Shown: positions 54,031 to 62,839, counted from the stretch's first letter. The stretch is DNA of 64,000 nt from Azovibrio restrictus DSM 23866 (GCF_000429665.1 NZ_AUCH01000007.1:1-64000), one strand, 5' to 3'. Notes: generated by a model from the sequence alone, not told the origin. Made by a program: numbers and translations.

Positions 54031-55372
54031 TGCTCACCTCCCCGGTTTCAGAGACCTTCCAGGACTGGATGGCGTTGTTGTGGTAGATGGACTTGGTACC
54101 CCGCACGGCCCGCAGCTGTCCGTAGGAGGGCTGGACATAGCCGGTTTCATCCACGGCCCGGGACTGGAGGATGGCCGGCTTGCCGTCCCAGACCCAATTG
54201 ACGTTGAAGCGGGTCAGGGCCTTGGACTGGATCGGCCCTTCGAGCCGGGCCACCTGCCAGTTGATGCCGCCATCGAAGGAAACATCCACCCGGGTAACCT
54301 TGCCGCGCCCGGACCAGGCGATGCCGGTGACGTTGTAGAACCCCGTATCCAGCAGCATCTGGCCGCCGGAAGGACTGGTGATCACGGACTTGCACTCCTG
54401 CACCGAGGTGTATTGCCGATGCTGACCGTCCGGCAGCAGATCGATGTAATGGACGGCCTCATCCTTGGTGGCCCAGGGCTGGTCCCCCACCTCGATGCGG
54501 CGCAGCCATTTGACCCAGGACACACCCTGGACCCCAGGCACCACCAGGCGCAGGGGATAGCCATTTTCGGGACGCAGCATCTCGCCGTTCATGCCGTAGG
54601 CCACGAACACCTCGCCGGACTCCACCATTTCCATGGGAATGGTGCGGGTCATGGAGGAGCCATCCGCCCCTTCCGCCAGCACATAGCGGCACTTCCGGAA
54701 ATCCACGCCGCAATCTTCCAGCAGGAGGCGCAGGGGCACCCCGGTGAATTCGGAGCAGGACAGCATGCCGTGGGAGTACTGCACCGTGGGCACCGCCACA
54801 TTGCCCCACTCCATGCCGGTATTGGCACCGCACTCGATGAAATGGATGCGGGACACGGAAGGCAGCCGCATGATGTCGTCCATGGTGTAGACCTTGGCCG
54901 TCTTCAGGAAGCCCGGCTCGGAACCATTGATCATCAGGCGGTGCTTGGAGGGATCCACGTCATGCCAGCCCTGGTGGTGCCGCTCGAAATGGAGGCCGGA
55001 GGGGGTGATGATGCCGAACAACCCCTGCAGCGGCGTAAACGCCACGGAGGAACCGGAAACCCGGGTCAACCCCGGGGATTCCCGCCGCACCAGATTGCGT
55101 TCGTACTTGGAGGGCAGACCGTAAGGGTTGGCGGCCACCGGCATGCCCAGGGAGGTGGTCCACGGCGGGTTGCCGAGAATGTTGGGATCCCCTTCGGCGG
55201 CCCGGGCCAGCGCCGGTGCCGCCATGGCACCCGCTGCGGCGATGAAACTGTTTCTCAGAAAATTGCGGCGGCTGCTGGCCCCCTGGCGGGCGACCTCCTT
55301 GACCTCCGCCTCGCTGAGGAAATTTTCCGGTGCAGGCCTGAGCCGCCCCGGTTTTTGTCCTGGCTCCGTCAT
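54014..55372 (-). CDS. soxC: sulfur dehydrogenase molybdoenzyme SoxC
   Basis: A 452-residue Tat-exported (SRRNFLRNSFIAAAGAMAAP) sulfite-oxidase-fold enzyme. The molybdenum-ligating cysteine lies in IHFIECGANTGMEW. A C-terminal dimerisation domain follows (VTRVDVSFDGGINWQVARLEG). With SoxD it removes six electrons from the SoxY-bound sulfane, allowing thiosulfate to go fully to sulfate. GGGGGAG precedes ATG 55372. First gene of the sox operon. Confidence 0.95.
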   Translation of the reverse strand: MTEPGQKPGRLRPAPENFLSEAEVKEVARQGASSRRNFLRNSFIAAAGAMAAPALARAAEGDPNILGNPPWTTSLGMPVAANPYGLPSKYERNLVRRESPGLTRVSGSSVAFTPLQGLFGIITPSGLHFERHHQGWHDVDPSKHRLMINGSEPGFLKTAKVYTMDDIMRLPSVSRIHFIECGANTGMEWGNVAVPTVQYSHGMLSCSEFTGVPLRLLLEDCGVDFRKCRYVLAEGADGSSMTRTIPMEMVESGEVFVAYGMNGEMLRPENGYPLRLVVPGVQGVSWVKWLRRIEVGDQPWATKDEAVHYIDLLPDGQHRQYTSVQECKSVITSPSGGQMLLDTGFYNVTGIAWSGRGKVTRVDVSFDGGINWQVARLEGPIQSKALTRFNVNWVWDGKPAILQSRAVDETGYVQPSYGQLRAVRGTKSIYHNNAIQSWKVSETGEVSNVQVL

Positions 55373-55696
55373 TGCAACTACTCCCCCGTCGTTTGATGCA
55401 GCTCTCGTTGGCAACAAGCAAATACACGGCCCCGGCGATCAGGCGTCTCCTCCTCATCCGGCGTGATTTGTTTTTGATTTCCGTCAACTTATTATCAACT
55501 TGAATATATCGTCAAGTTCTAATATTTCCGCGGTGCACCATTCCCGGGCATAAGAAAATCCATGGGAATAAGCCTTTCCGGTTTGCCATTACCCGGAATC
55601 CATGTTTCCATAAACATTTGTACCCCCGGAACCGGGGATCCCGATCAGCCCATCCCATGATCAGATCCACAGGCCACCTCCGAGGAGAATTCCACG
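55373..55696. promoter_or_regulatory. divergent sox/usp intergenic region with palindromic operator
   Basis: An AT-rich promoter region with no gene. A perfect inverted repeat, AACTTGA (55497-55503) and TCAAGTT (55512-55518) with 8 bp between, lies ~125 bp upstream of soxC; two more TCAACTT copies at 55484-55490 and 55495-55501 surround it. On the minus strand a TTGACG with AT-rich -10-like sequence overlaps it. It is a candidate binding site for the sox regulator, which is not in the window. Confidence 0.55.
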
Positions 55697-56593
55697 ATGC
55701 CCCGCCTGCATAGCCTGCTCAGCGCCACCGACCTTTCCGGCCCGGCCCGTCACGCCGCCGCCCGGGCCGCCCGACTGGCCCGGGAACACCATGCCCGTCT
55801 GGCCCTGACCCACGTCATCAGCCAGGGGGCCCTGCAGACCCTGCGCCACCTGCTGGGCCAGGGCACCCCCAGGATGGAGGAGTCCCTGATGCACGAAGCC
55901 CACCAGGATTGCCTGCAACTGGGCACGGAAGTGGGCCAGCCCCTGGGCATCAGCGCCGAAATCCTGGTCCGGGTCGGCAACCCCATCGATGAGATCAGCC
56001 GCGAGGTGGACGCCCAGGATGCCAGCCTGCTGGTGCTGGGCAACCGGGGCAGCGGCTTCCTGCGCGAGCTGCCCCTGGGCTCCACCGCCGAACGACTGCT
56101 GCGCCGCCTGAGCCGCCCGGTGCTGGTGGTCAAGCAGACGCCCCACGAGACCTACCGGCGGGTCCTGGTCCCCGTGGATTTTTCCGCCCATTCGGTGCAC
56201 GCCCTGCGCCTGGCCCACGCCGTGGCCCCCCAGGCCGACCTGATCCTGCTGCATGCCTTCGAAGTGCCCTACGAATCCCAGCTGCGCCGGGCCGATCTGA
56301 GCGAGGACACCATCCTCGGTTACCGCAGCGTCGCCCGGCGGGAAGCCAGCCAGCAACTCGACGAGCTGGCCGCCGCTTCGGGGGTGCCGGAAAACCGCAT
56401 CCGCCGCCTGGTCCTGCACGGCAATGCCAGCGAGAACATCCTCGTCCAGGAGCAGGAACAGGATTGCGACCTGATCGTCATGGGCAAGCATGGCCAGAGC
56501 CTGCTGGAAGAGTGGCTGCTGGGCAGCGTCTCCAAGCATGTGCTGTCCCAATCCGCCTGCGATGTGCTGGTGACCGACCGGCCCCGGCCCTGA
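55697..56593 (+). CDS. tandem-domain universal stress protein
   Basis: A 298-residue protein with two UspA domains. The second keeps the nucleotide-binding pattern in IVMGKHGQSLLEEWLLGSVSKHVL (Gly-rich G-x-G-x9-G type) and opens RRVLVPVDFSAHSVHALRLA; the first has LLVLGNRGSGFLRELPLGSTAERLL. It probably binds ATP and modulates stress responses. CGAGGAG precedes the ATG. It diverges from the sox operon. Confidence 0.9.
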   Translation: MPRLHSLLSATDLSGPARHAAARAARLAREHHARLALTHVISQGALQTLRHLLGQGTPRMEESLMHEAHQDCLQLGTEVGQPLGISAEILVRVGNPIDEISREVDAQDASLLVLGNRGSGFLRELPLGSTAERLLRRLSRPVLVVKQTPHETYRRVLVPVDFSAHSVHALRLAHAVAPQADLILLHAFEVPYESQLRRADLSEDTILGYRSVARREASQQLDELAAASGVPENRIRRLVLHGNASENILVQEQEQDCDLIVMGKHGQSLLEEWLLGSVSKHVLSQSACDVLVTDRPRP

Positions 56594-56757
56594 GCCGGCA
56601 GCGCCCCGGAAGTAGTTGCCCATCCGCCATGCAAGTCTTACTCTTCGGCCCTAGGTCCCGGCGCAGATTTCATAACTACAGCCGGATCCTGTCTGAAACC
56701 GCTCGATGCGCCTTCCAGAACAGCCGGCGCGTCCCTAAAACAACAGGAGACTCGATA

Positions 56758-57063
56758 ATGAAGCTGTCGCATATCGCTGCCGCGTTCTGCCTCGCGGGCA
56801 TGGCGGCCTCGGCCGCCGCCGCGGACCCCCACCTGGGCCGCAACCTGGCCGCCACCTGCGCCAATTGCCATGGCACCAACGGCAAGGCCGTGCCGGGCTC
56901 CGGCATGGATGCCCTGGCCGGGATGGAAAAGGAAAAACTCCTCCAGAAACTCAAGGACTTCAAGTCCGGCGTCAAGCCCGCCACGATCATGCATCAGATC
57001 TCCAAGGGCTATACCGACGAGCAGATGGACCTGATCGCCGCCTACTACGCGGCCCAGAAATAA
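56758..57063 (+). CDS. fccA: sulfide dehydrogenase cytochrome subunit (mono-heme FccA-like)
   Basis: A 101-residue periplasmic cytochrome c with signal peptide (AAAFCLAGMAASAAAA) and one heme motif, CANCHGTNGK; a likely axial Met is in TIMHQISKGYTDEQMD. It precedes the flavoprotein gene by 10 bp, so it is the electron-accepting subunit of flavocytochrome c sulfide dehydrogenase. Chromatium FccA is di-heme, so this is the shorter form. ATG 56758 is chosen by the signal peptide and an upstream AGGAGA; the longer open frame is not supported. Confidence 0.87.
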   Translation: MKLSHIAAAFCLAGMAASAAAADPHLGRNLAATCANCHGTNGKAVPGSGMDALAGMEKEKLLQKLKDFKSGVKPATIMHQISKGYTDEQMDLIAAYYAAQK

Positions 57064-57073
57064 GGGGGACACC

Positions 57074-58351
57074 ATGAAGAACATCAATCGTCGCGATTTT
57101 CTCAAGCTGGGGGCCGGCGCCGCAGCCATGGCCGGACTCTATGGCTGCACCAGCGGCACCCGGGCCTCCGGCCACGTGGTGGTGGTGGGCGGCGGCTACG
57201 GCGGCGCCACGGTGGCCAAGTACCTGCGCATGTGGAGCGAGGGCCAGGTGCAGGTCACCCTGGTGGAAAGAAACACGGATTTCGTTTCCTGCCCCATCTC
57301 CAATCTGGTCATCGGCGGCAGCAAGACCCTGGCCGACATCACCATCAGCTATGCCAACCTGCAGCACAAGTGGGGCGTGCGGGTCATCCGGGATGAAGCC
57401 GTGGGCATCGACGCCGGAGCCCGCAAAGTGAAGCTGGCCCAGGGGGGTGAGCTGTCCTACGACCGGCTGGTGCTGTCCCCCGGCATCGACTTCATGTGGG
57501 ATCAGGTCCCGGCCCTGAAGTCCGCCGAGGCCCAGCAGCAGATCCTGCACGCCTGGAAGGCCGGCCCCCAGACCGTGGCCCTGAGAAAGCAGCTGGAGGA
57601 CATGAAGGATGGCGGCGTCTACGCCATCACCATCCCCAAGGCTCCCTACCGCTGCCCCCCCGGCCCCTATGAGCGGGCCTGCCTGGTGGCCAATTATTTC
57701 AAGACCGCCAAGCCCCGTTCCAAGGTGCTGATCCTCGACGCCAACGAGGACGTGCAGTCCAAGAAAGCCCTGTTCACCAAGGCCTGGAGCGACCTGTACA
57801 AGGACATCATCGAATACCGCCCCAACAGCGAACTGAAGGACGTGGATGTGGCCGGCAAGGCCGCCGTGCTGGAATTCGACCAGGTCAAGGCCGATGTGCT
57901 CAACGTGATCCCGCCCCAGCGGGCCGGACAGATCGCCGCCAGCACGGGGTTGAAGCTGATCAACAACCGCTGGGTGGATGTGAACTGGCTGTCCATGGAA
58001 TCCACCAGCACGCCCGGGGTGCATGTGCTGGGTGACGCCCTGTTCCCCGCCCCCACCATGCCCAAGTCGGGCCACATGGCCAACCAGCACGGCAAGCTGG
58101 CCGCCGCCGCCATCCTCAACCTGCTGGCGGGCCAGGAGCCCAACCCCGCCCCGGTGCTGATGAATACCTGCTACAGCTTCGTAGACAGCAAGAATGTCAT
58201 CCATGTGGCCTCGGTACACCAGTACGATGCCGCCACCAAGACCGTGCAACCGGTCAAGGGCGCGGGGGGAGTCTCGGCCGCCCGCAATGAGCTGGAAGGC
58301 AAGATCGCCATGGCCTGGGCCCAGAACATCTGGGCCGACATGCTGACCTGA
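57074..58351 (+). CDS. fccB: flavocytochrome c sulfide dehydrogenase flavoprotein
   Basis: A 425-residue Tat-exported (NINRRDFLKLGAGAAAMAGL) FAD enzyme that oxidises sulfide to polysulfide/sulfur and passes electrons to the heme subunit. The FAD-binding GxGxxG is in HVVVVGGGYGGATVAKYL. Redox cysteines are in SCPISNLVIGG and PYRCPPGPYERA. The C-terminal FCSD flavin-binding region (GHMANQHGKLAAAAILNLL) is intact. AAGGGGGACACC precedes the ATG; a strong terminator follows. Confidence 0.94.
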   Translation: MKNINRRDFLKLGAGAAAMAGLYGCTSGTRASGHVVVVGGGYGGATVAKYLRMWSEGQVQVTLVERNTDFVSCPISNLVIGGSKTLADITISYANLQHKWGVRVIRDEAVGIDAGARKVKLAQGGELSYDRLVLSPGIDFMWDQVPALKSAEAQQQILHAWKAGPQTVALRKQLEDMKDGGVYAITIPKAPYRCPPGPYERACLVANYFKTAKPRSKVLILDANEDVQSKKALFTKAWSDLYKDIIEYRPNSELKDVDVAGKAAVLEFDQVKADVLNVIPPQRAGQIAASTGLKLINNRWVDVNWLSMESTSTPGVHVLGDALFPAPTMPKSGHMANQHGKLAAAAILNLLAGQEPNPAPVLMNTCYSFVDSKNVIHVASVHQYDAATKTVQPVKGAGGVSAARNELEGKIAMAWAQNIWADMLT

Positions 58352-58377
58352 TCCGGCGCCCACCGGAGCCGCAGACC

Positions 58378-58410
58378 AGAAGGGCCACCTCCCGGGTGGC
58401 CCTTCTGCTT
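58378..58410 (+). terminator. terminator between fccB and the cytochrome c4 gene
   Basis: A 12-bp perfect stem (58378-58389 with 58395-58406), 5-nt loop and a short T-containing tail. It sits between convergent genes and may serve both. Confidence 0.8.
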
Positions 58411-58430
58411 TCCCGGCCTGCAGGCCGGCC

Positions 58431-59051
58431 CTATTCCAGGGAGCCGATGTATTCCGCCACCGCCTTCACTTCCAGCTCCGTCAGCTTGGAAGCAATGGCG
58501 TGCATCACCGCGTTGTCGTTGGTCCGCTCCCGCTTGTTGAACTGCTGCAGCTGGGCCGTGATGTATTCCGGGTTCTGCCCCGCCAGGCGCGGCAGCTGGG
58601 GGGTCCCATAGCCCTTGAGGCCATGGCAGCTGGCACAGGCGGCCACGCCGGTGAAGGCATTGCCCTTCTGGAAGATGTAGCGCCCTACTCCGGCCAGCTC
58701 CCGGTCTGCCGGAGCATGGGGCTGGGGTTTCTTGGCTTCGAAAAAGGCCCCCAGGGCCAGCATTTCCTCGGAGCTCAACTCCGCCGCCTGGGGCTTCATG
58801 GTGTCGCTGCGGCGTTTGCCGGATTTGAAATCCTCCAGCTGCCGGGCCATGTAGGCGGCGTGCTGCCCCGCCAGGCGGGGAAACAGGGGACTGGAGGATT
58901 CACCTTCCAGGCCGTGACAGAGAAAACAGCGCCCGGAGACGATTTCCTCGGCACGCTGCAGATCCGGCTTCTTCTGATCCGCCCCGTAAGCCGCGCCCAG
59001 GGTAGAGCCCAACAGGACGGCCAGGGCCAGTCCGCGTTTCTTGTTCCACAT
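58431..59051 (-). CDS. di-heme cytochrome c4-type protein
   Basis: A 206-residue periplasmic protein with a signal peptide (LALAVLLGSTLGAAYG) and two homologous cytochrome c domains. Heme motifs are RCFLCHGLEG and ACASCHGLKG, each followed by PRLAGQ and a later axial methionine (MKPQAAELS, then AVMHAIASKL). Such c4 cytochromes shuttle electrons to cytochrome c oxidase. Its place beside fccAB and sox suggests it drains electrons from sulfur oxidation. Convergent with fccB. Confidence 0.9.
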   Translation of the reverse strand: MWNKKRGLALAVLLGSTLGAAYGADQKKPDLQRAEEIVSGRCFLCHGLEGESSSPLFPRLAGQHAAYMARQLEDFKSGKRRSDTMKPQAAELSSEEMLALGAFFEAKKPQPHAPADRELAGVGRYIFQKGNAFTGVAACASCHGLKGYGTPQLPRLAGQNPEYITAQLQQFNKRERTNDNAVMHAIASKLTELEVKAVAEYIGSLE

Positions 59052-59129
59052 GTCTCACTCCATTTTTATAGGTGTTGATCAGCAAATAGTAATTTGATCA
59101 TGTGAAACAGGTAAACCGGCCCGTCGCCC

Positions 59130-59579
59130 TCAGTGGCGCCCGGTGCTGCCAAATCCCCCCTCGCCCCGGACCGACGGGGGAAACTCGTCCACCACATTCA
59201 TGGCCACCTGCAGCACTGGAACCACCACCAGCTGGGCCAGACGCTCCAGGGGATTGACGATGAAGGTCTCCCGCCCCCGGTTCCAGACCGAAACCATGAT
59301 CTCCCCCTGGTAGTCGGAATCGATCAGTCCCACCAGGTTGCCCAGAACGATGCCGTGCTTGTGCCCCAGGCCCGAGCGGGGCAGGATCAGGGCCGCCAGC
59401 CCCGGATCAGCCAGATGAATGGCGATGCCGGTCGGGACCAGGATGGTGTCACCGGGATTGAGCTTGCTGGGCACATCGATGCAGGCCCGCAGATCCAGGC
59501 CGGCGGCCCCATGGGAAGCGTACTGGGGCGGCTGCTCCTTGAGCCGGCCATCCAGGATTTTCACGTCGATACGATGCAT
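59130..59579 (-). CDS. dut: deoxyuridine triphosphate nucleotidohydrolase
   Basis: A 149-residue dUTPase, hydrolysing dUTP to dUMP. Motifs in order: AAGLDLRA, PRSGLGHKHG, NLVGLIDSDYQGEI with the catalytic aspartate, and the glycine-rich C-terminal arm RGEGGFGSTGRH. Its ATG overlaps the coaBC stop (TGATG), giving the common coaBC-dut arrangement and translational coupling. Confidence 0.96.
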   Translation of the reverse strand: MHRIDVKILDGRLKEQPPQYASHGAAGLDLRACIDVPSKLNPGDTILVPTGIAIHLADPGLAALILPRSGLGHKHGIVLGNLVGLIDSDYQGEIMVSVWNRGRETFIVNPLERLAQLVVVPVLQVAMNVVDEFPPSVRGEGGFGSTGRH

Positions 59580-60769
59580 CAGTCTTTCTCCAGTAACTGG
59601 GCCACGTGGGCAATCAATTGTCGGGCCAGCAGATCCTTGCTGGCTGCGGGCAGGGGGTGGCTGCCCCGGTCATCGAACAGGATGACCCGGTTATCCTCAC
59701 CGCCGAAACCATCCTGGATCAGGTTGCCGACCAGGAGGGGAATGCCCTTGCGCTGGCGCTTGCGCTGGGCGTACTCCTCCAGATTCTCGCTTTCGGCCGC
59801 AAAACCGACGCAGAAAGGGGGTCGCGGCAAGGCTGCCACCTCGGCCAGGATGTCGGGATTGGGCACCAGGCGAATCTCCGGCGGTCCGCCGGCTTCCTTC
59901 TTCAGCTTCTGGGCCGCCACCTGCTCCACCCGGTAATCCGCCACCGCCGCGACACCGATGAAGACATCCGCCTCCCCGGCTCGCGCCAGCACCTCCCCAT
60001 GCATCTCCAGGGCGCTGCGCACCGGAATGCGCTCCACCCCCAGGGGCAGCGCCAGGGAAACCGGACCAGAAACCAACGTGACCCGTGCTCCCGCCCGGGC
60101 CGCTGCCCGGGCAATGGCATAACCCATGCGGCCGGAGGAAAGGTTGGTGATGCCGCGCACCGGATCAATGGCTTCGAAGGTGGGACCGGCCGTCATCAGC
60201 ACCCGCCGTCCGGCCAGACACTTGGGCGTGAAAAAGGCTGCAAGGGATTCCAGGATAGCCTCGGGTTCCAGCATGCGCCCTTCACCCTGTTCGCCACAGG
60301 CCTGGACACCGGATGCCGGCCCCAGGCAGGAAACACCATCCTCCTGCAGGAGGGCCATGTTGCGCCGGGTCGCGGGGTTTTCCCACATCTGGCGATTCAT
60401 GGCCGGAGCCACCAACAGGGGACATTCCCGGGCCAGGACCAGGGTGGTCAACAGGTCATCGGCCAGCCCCTGGGCCACCCGGGCCAGGAAATTGGCCGAT
60501 GCGGGAGCCACCAGAATCGCATCCGCCTCCCGACTCAGATCAATATGCGCCATGTTGTTGGCCATGCGCGGGTCCCACTGATCCACGAACACCGGCCGGC
60601 CCGACAGGGCCTGGAAGGTCACCGGGGTGACGAAGCGGGTGGCCGCCTCAGTCATCACCACCTGCACCCCGGCCCCGGCCCCCGTCAGCAGCCGCAATAA
60701 CGCTGCCGCCTTATAGGCCGCCACGCCCCCGGTCACCCCCAGCACGATATGCTTGCCTTGCAATTCCAT
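59579..60769 (-). CDS. coaBC: bifunctional phosphopantothenoylcysteine decarboxylase/synthetase
   Basis: A 396-residue flavoprotein for two steps of coenzyme A synthesis. The CoaC half opens KHIVLGVTGGVAAYKAAALLR, with the catalytic His in NMAHIDLSR and PAMNRQMWENPA; the CoaB half carries VLMTAGPTFEAIDPVRGITNLSSGRMG and PNPDILAEV. ATG 60769 is at the conserved start. Divergent from radC with a 46-bp gap. Confidence 0.95.
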   Translation of the reverse strand: MELQGKHIVLGVTGGVAAYKAAALLRLLTGAGAGVQVVMTEAATRFVTPVTFQALSGRPVFVDQWDPRMANNMAHIDLSREADAILVAPASANFLARVAQGLADDLLTTLVLARECPLLVAPAMNRQMWENPATRRNMALLQEDGVSCLGPASGVQACGEQGEGRMLEPEAILESLAAFFTPKCLAGRRVLMTAGPTFEAIDPVRGITNLSSGRMGYAIARAAARAGARVTLVSGPVSLALPLGVERIPVRSALEMHGEVLARAGEADVFIGVAAVADYRVEQVAAQKLKKEAGGPPEIRLVPNPDILAEVAALPRPPFCVGFAAESENLEEYAQRKRQRKGIPLLVGNLIQDGFGGEDNRVILFDDRGSHPLPAASKDLLARQLIAHVAQLLEKD

Positions 60770-60815
60770 TGTCTTAAAATCCTTGAGGTCTGCCGGCCAT
60801 TCTACTGGAAAACCC

Positions 60816-61496
60816 ATGTCCATCTCCGACTGGCCCCAGGGGGAACGCCCCCGGGAACGCTTGCTGCGCCAGGGGCCCCAGGCCCTCTCCGATGCCGAGC
60901 TGCTGGCCATCTACTTGCGCGTCGGCATCAAGGGCAAGAGCGCCGTGGACCTGGCCAGGGAGCTGCTCGAACGCCACGGCGGGAGCCTCTGCCGCCTCGC
61001 AGCCGCCAGCATGACCGAACTGGCCAGAACGCCAGGCATAGGTCTGGCCAAGGCGGCCCAACTACAGGCCAGCTTCGAGCTCAGCCGCCGGGCCCTGCGC
61101 GAGGAGATCCACCAGCGCAACCTGATGGGCTCACCCGACAGCGTGCGAGACTGGCTGCGCCTGCACCTGGGCCAGTTGCCCCACGAAGTGTTCATGGCCC
61201 TCTGGCTGGATGCCCAGAACCGCCTCATCGCCCACGAAGACCTGTTCCGGGGCACCCTGACCCAGACCAGCGTTTACCCCCGGGAAGTGGTGAAATCCGC
61301 CCTGAGCCACAACGCCGCAGCAGTGATTTTCGCCCACAACCATCCCTCCGGCGTCAGCGAACCCTCCCAGGCGGATCAGCTCCTTACCCGGCAATTACAA
61401 GAAGCCCTGACCCTGGTGGATGTACGCCTCCTGGACCATTTCATCGTCGCCGGCAACCAGCCCCCCTTGTCCCTCGCCGAACGGGGACTGATCTGA
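60816..61496 (+). CDS. radC: RadC family JAMM-domain protein
   Basis: A 226-residue protein. The N-terminal helix-hairpin-helix (MTELARTPGIGLAKAAQLQA) precedes a JAB/MPN metalloprotease-like domain with the zinc motif HNHPSGVSEPSQAD. Despite the name a repair role is not firmly shown. The start at ATG 60816 (MSISDWPQGERPRERLL) matches the family. Found next to coaBC, as in many beta- and gammaproteobacteria. Confidence 0.95.
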   Translation: MSISDWPQGERPRERLLRQGPQALSDAELLAIYLRVGIKGKSAVDLARELLERHGGSLCRLAAASMTELARTPGIGLAKAAQLQASFELSRRALREEIHQRNLMGSPDSVRDWLRLHLGQLPHEVFMALWLDAQNRLIAHEDLFRGTLTQTSVYPREVVKSALSHNAAAVIFAHNHPSGVSEPSQADQLLTRQLQEALTLVDVRLLDHFIVAGNQPPLSLAERGLI

Positions 61497-61545
61497 CGAA
61501 GAGCCGTGGTATTAGAATGGCGGACCATCCCCTGAGCCCGCCATC

Positions 61546-61920
61546 ATGTTCGACAAACGCGTCTACAAACGCTATCCCTTCCGCTGGCCTGTGGCCCTGG
61601 TCTTCGATCATGGCGAACGGCGGGCCACATTCCACGGCACGACCCGGGAACTTTCCATGGGTGGCTGTTCCCTGCTCACGGACTACAACATCTATTCCAG
61701 CCAGCCCCTGACCCTGCTCATCTCCCTCCCTGCCGACAATCCCCTGGGCCGACGCCAGGTCCTGGAAATGCGGGTACGCATGTGCTACACCCTGCTGGCT
61801 GCTGGCGAAGACCGCTTCCGGTGCGGTATCGAGTTCATCAGTTTCAAGGGAGAAGGCAAGCAGTTACTGCAGGAAGCCATAGACAAGCGCATCCCCCAGG
61901 TCCCCGGCGCCAGGCGCTGA
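61546..61920 (+). CDS. PilZ domain protein (c-di-GMP receptor)
   Basis: A 124-residue single PilZ domain. The c-di-GMP-binding RxxxR is RVYKR (residues 5-9), and the second motif is ELSMGGCSL, with Glu in place of the usual Asp/Asn of the DxSxxG pattern. It probably senses c-di-GMP made or broken elsewhere (an HD-GYP phosphodiesterase is encoded at 37602). Monocistronic between radC and rpmB. Confidence 0.88.
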   Translation: MFDKRVYKRYPFRWPVALVFDHGERRATFHGTTRELSMGGCSLLTDYNIYSSQPLTLLISLPADNPLGRRQVLEMRVRMCYTLLAAGEDRFRCGIEFISFKGEGKQLLQEAIDKRIPQVPGARR

Positions 61921-61942
61921 ACTAAAAAAACACAATCCAGAC

Positions 61943-61972
61943 TTGATCTTGCAGAGATTCACAAGATATAAT
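61943..61972 (+). promoter_or_regulatory. rpmB-rpmG promoter
   Basis: TTGATC (61943-61948) and a consensus TATAAT (61967-61972) separated by 18 bp, 40 bp upstream of the rpmB start codon. Confidence 0.8.
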
Positions 61973-62011
61973 CGAAGTCTTTCCTGAACTGGATTTTCTG
62001 GAGCATCTGCT

Positions 62012-62245
62012 ATGGCGCGAGTCTGCCAAGTGACGGGCAAAGCCCCGATGGTGGGGAACAATGTGTCCCACGCCAATAACAAAACGAAGCGTCGCTTCCT
62101 GCCGAACCTGCAGTATCGCCGCTTCTGGGTTGAAAGTGAAAACCGTTTCGTACGCCTGCGCGTTTCCAACGCCGGTCTGCGCCTCATCGACAAGAAGGGT
62201 ATCGATGAAGTTCTGGCCGACCTGCGCAGCCGCGGCGAAATCTGA
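62012..62245 (+). CDS. rpmB: 50S ribosomal protein L28
   Basis: A 77-residue ribosomal protein beginning MARVCQVTGKAPMVGNNVSHANNKTKRRFLPNL, diagnostic of L28, ending in DKKGIDEVLADLRSRGEI. Single cysteine only, so it lacks a zinc ribbon. First of the rpmB-rpmG pair. Confidence 0.98.
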   Translation: MARVCQVTGKAPMVGNNVSHANNKTKRRFLPNLQYRRFWVESENRFVRLRVSNAGLRLIDKKGIDEVLADLRSRGEI

Positions 62246-62261
62246 TTAAAGGAATACGGAA

Positions 62262-62429
62262 ATGGCCAAAGGCGGACGCGAAAAGATCAAGCTGGAATCC
62301 ACCGCAGGTACCGGGCACTTCTACACGACCTCCAAGAACAAGCGCACCACGCCTGAAAAACTGGAGTTCATGAAGTACGACCCCAAGGCTCGCAAGCACG
62401 TGCTCTACAAGGAAATCAAGCTCAAGTAA
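62262..62429 (+). CDS. rpmG: 50S ribosomal protein L33
   Basis: A 55-residue protein, MAKGGREKIKLEST, then FYTTSKNKRTTPEKLEF and a LYKEIKLK end; read directly from the sequence. It is the cysteine-free (non-zinc) L33 form, so not subject to zinc-dependent replacement. It lies 16 bp after rpmB; a clear terminator follows. Confidence 0.97.
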   Translation: MAKGGREKIKLESTAGTGHFYTTSKNKRTTPEKLEFMKYDPKARKHVLYKEIKLK

Positions 62430-62454
62430 CAAAAGAGCTTGCCTTGCAAAAAAG

Positions 62455-62480
62455 ACCCGCCCATCCGGCGGGTTTTTTAT
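62455..62480 (+). terminator. terminator of rpmB-rpmG
   Basis: ACCCGCC (62455-62461) pairs with GGCGGGT (62467-62473), 5-nt loop, then six T. Confidence 0.93.
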
Positions 62481-62780
62481 TACCCACCACCGAAAACCCA
62501 TCAAGCGCGATACAAGCATCGAGCCCAAGCACCCCACCCCCCGAGATCGCAAGCAACTCAGGGCTCACAGCCCATTCGCTCTTCCGGCAAGCACCCCCAG
62601 CAATTGTCGCGCACACCCCCGCCACCTGGAACGCCTGTCGCTAGCGCCCCCTCCATACACCGCCACACCCGCACCTAGGGCCCGACGGCCCTGACTGCTA
62701 CAACACCCCACATTCGCCGCCGGCAACTTACGACACAACCCACACCAGCAAAAGTGCCGCCACAGCGGACTCCATAAAAG
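62481..62780. other. gene-free C/A-rich stretch between convergent operons
   Basis: About 300 bp without a supported gene. The plus strand is markedly rich in C and A and poor in G and T, unlike the rest of the window. Short open frames here have no family likeness. Confidence 0.5.
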
Positions 62781-62817
62781 CAAAGGGCCCCGCGTATTTC
62801 ACGCGGAGCCCTTTGCA
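62777..62817 (-). terminator. terminator of the rpsF-priB-rpsR-rplI operon
   Basis: CAAAGGG...CGCGT pairs with ACGCG...CCCTTTG (62781-62815) with minor bulges; on the minus strand it is followed by CTTTTA. It lies 23 bp past the rplI stop codon. Confidence 0.85.
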
Positions 62818-62839
62818 CAAGCCTGAAAGAATCCAGCTG

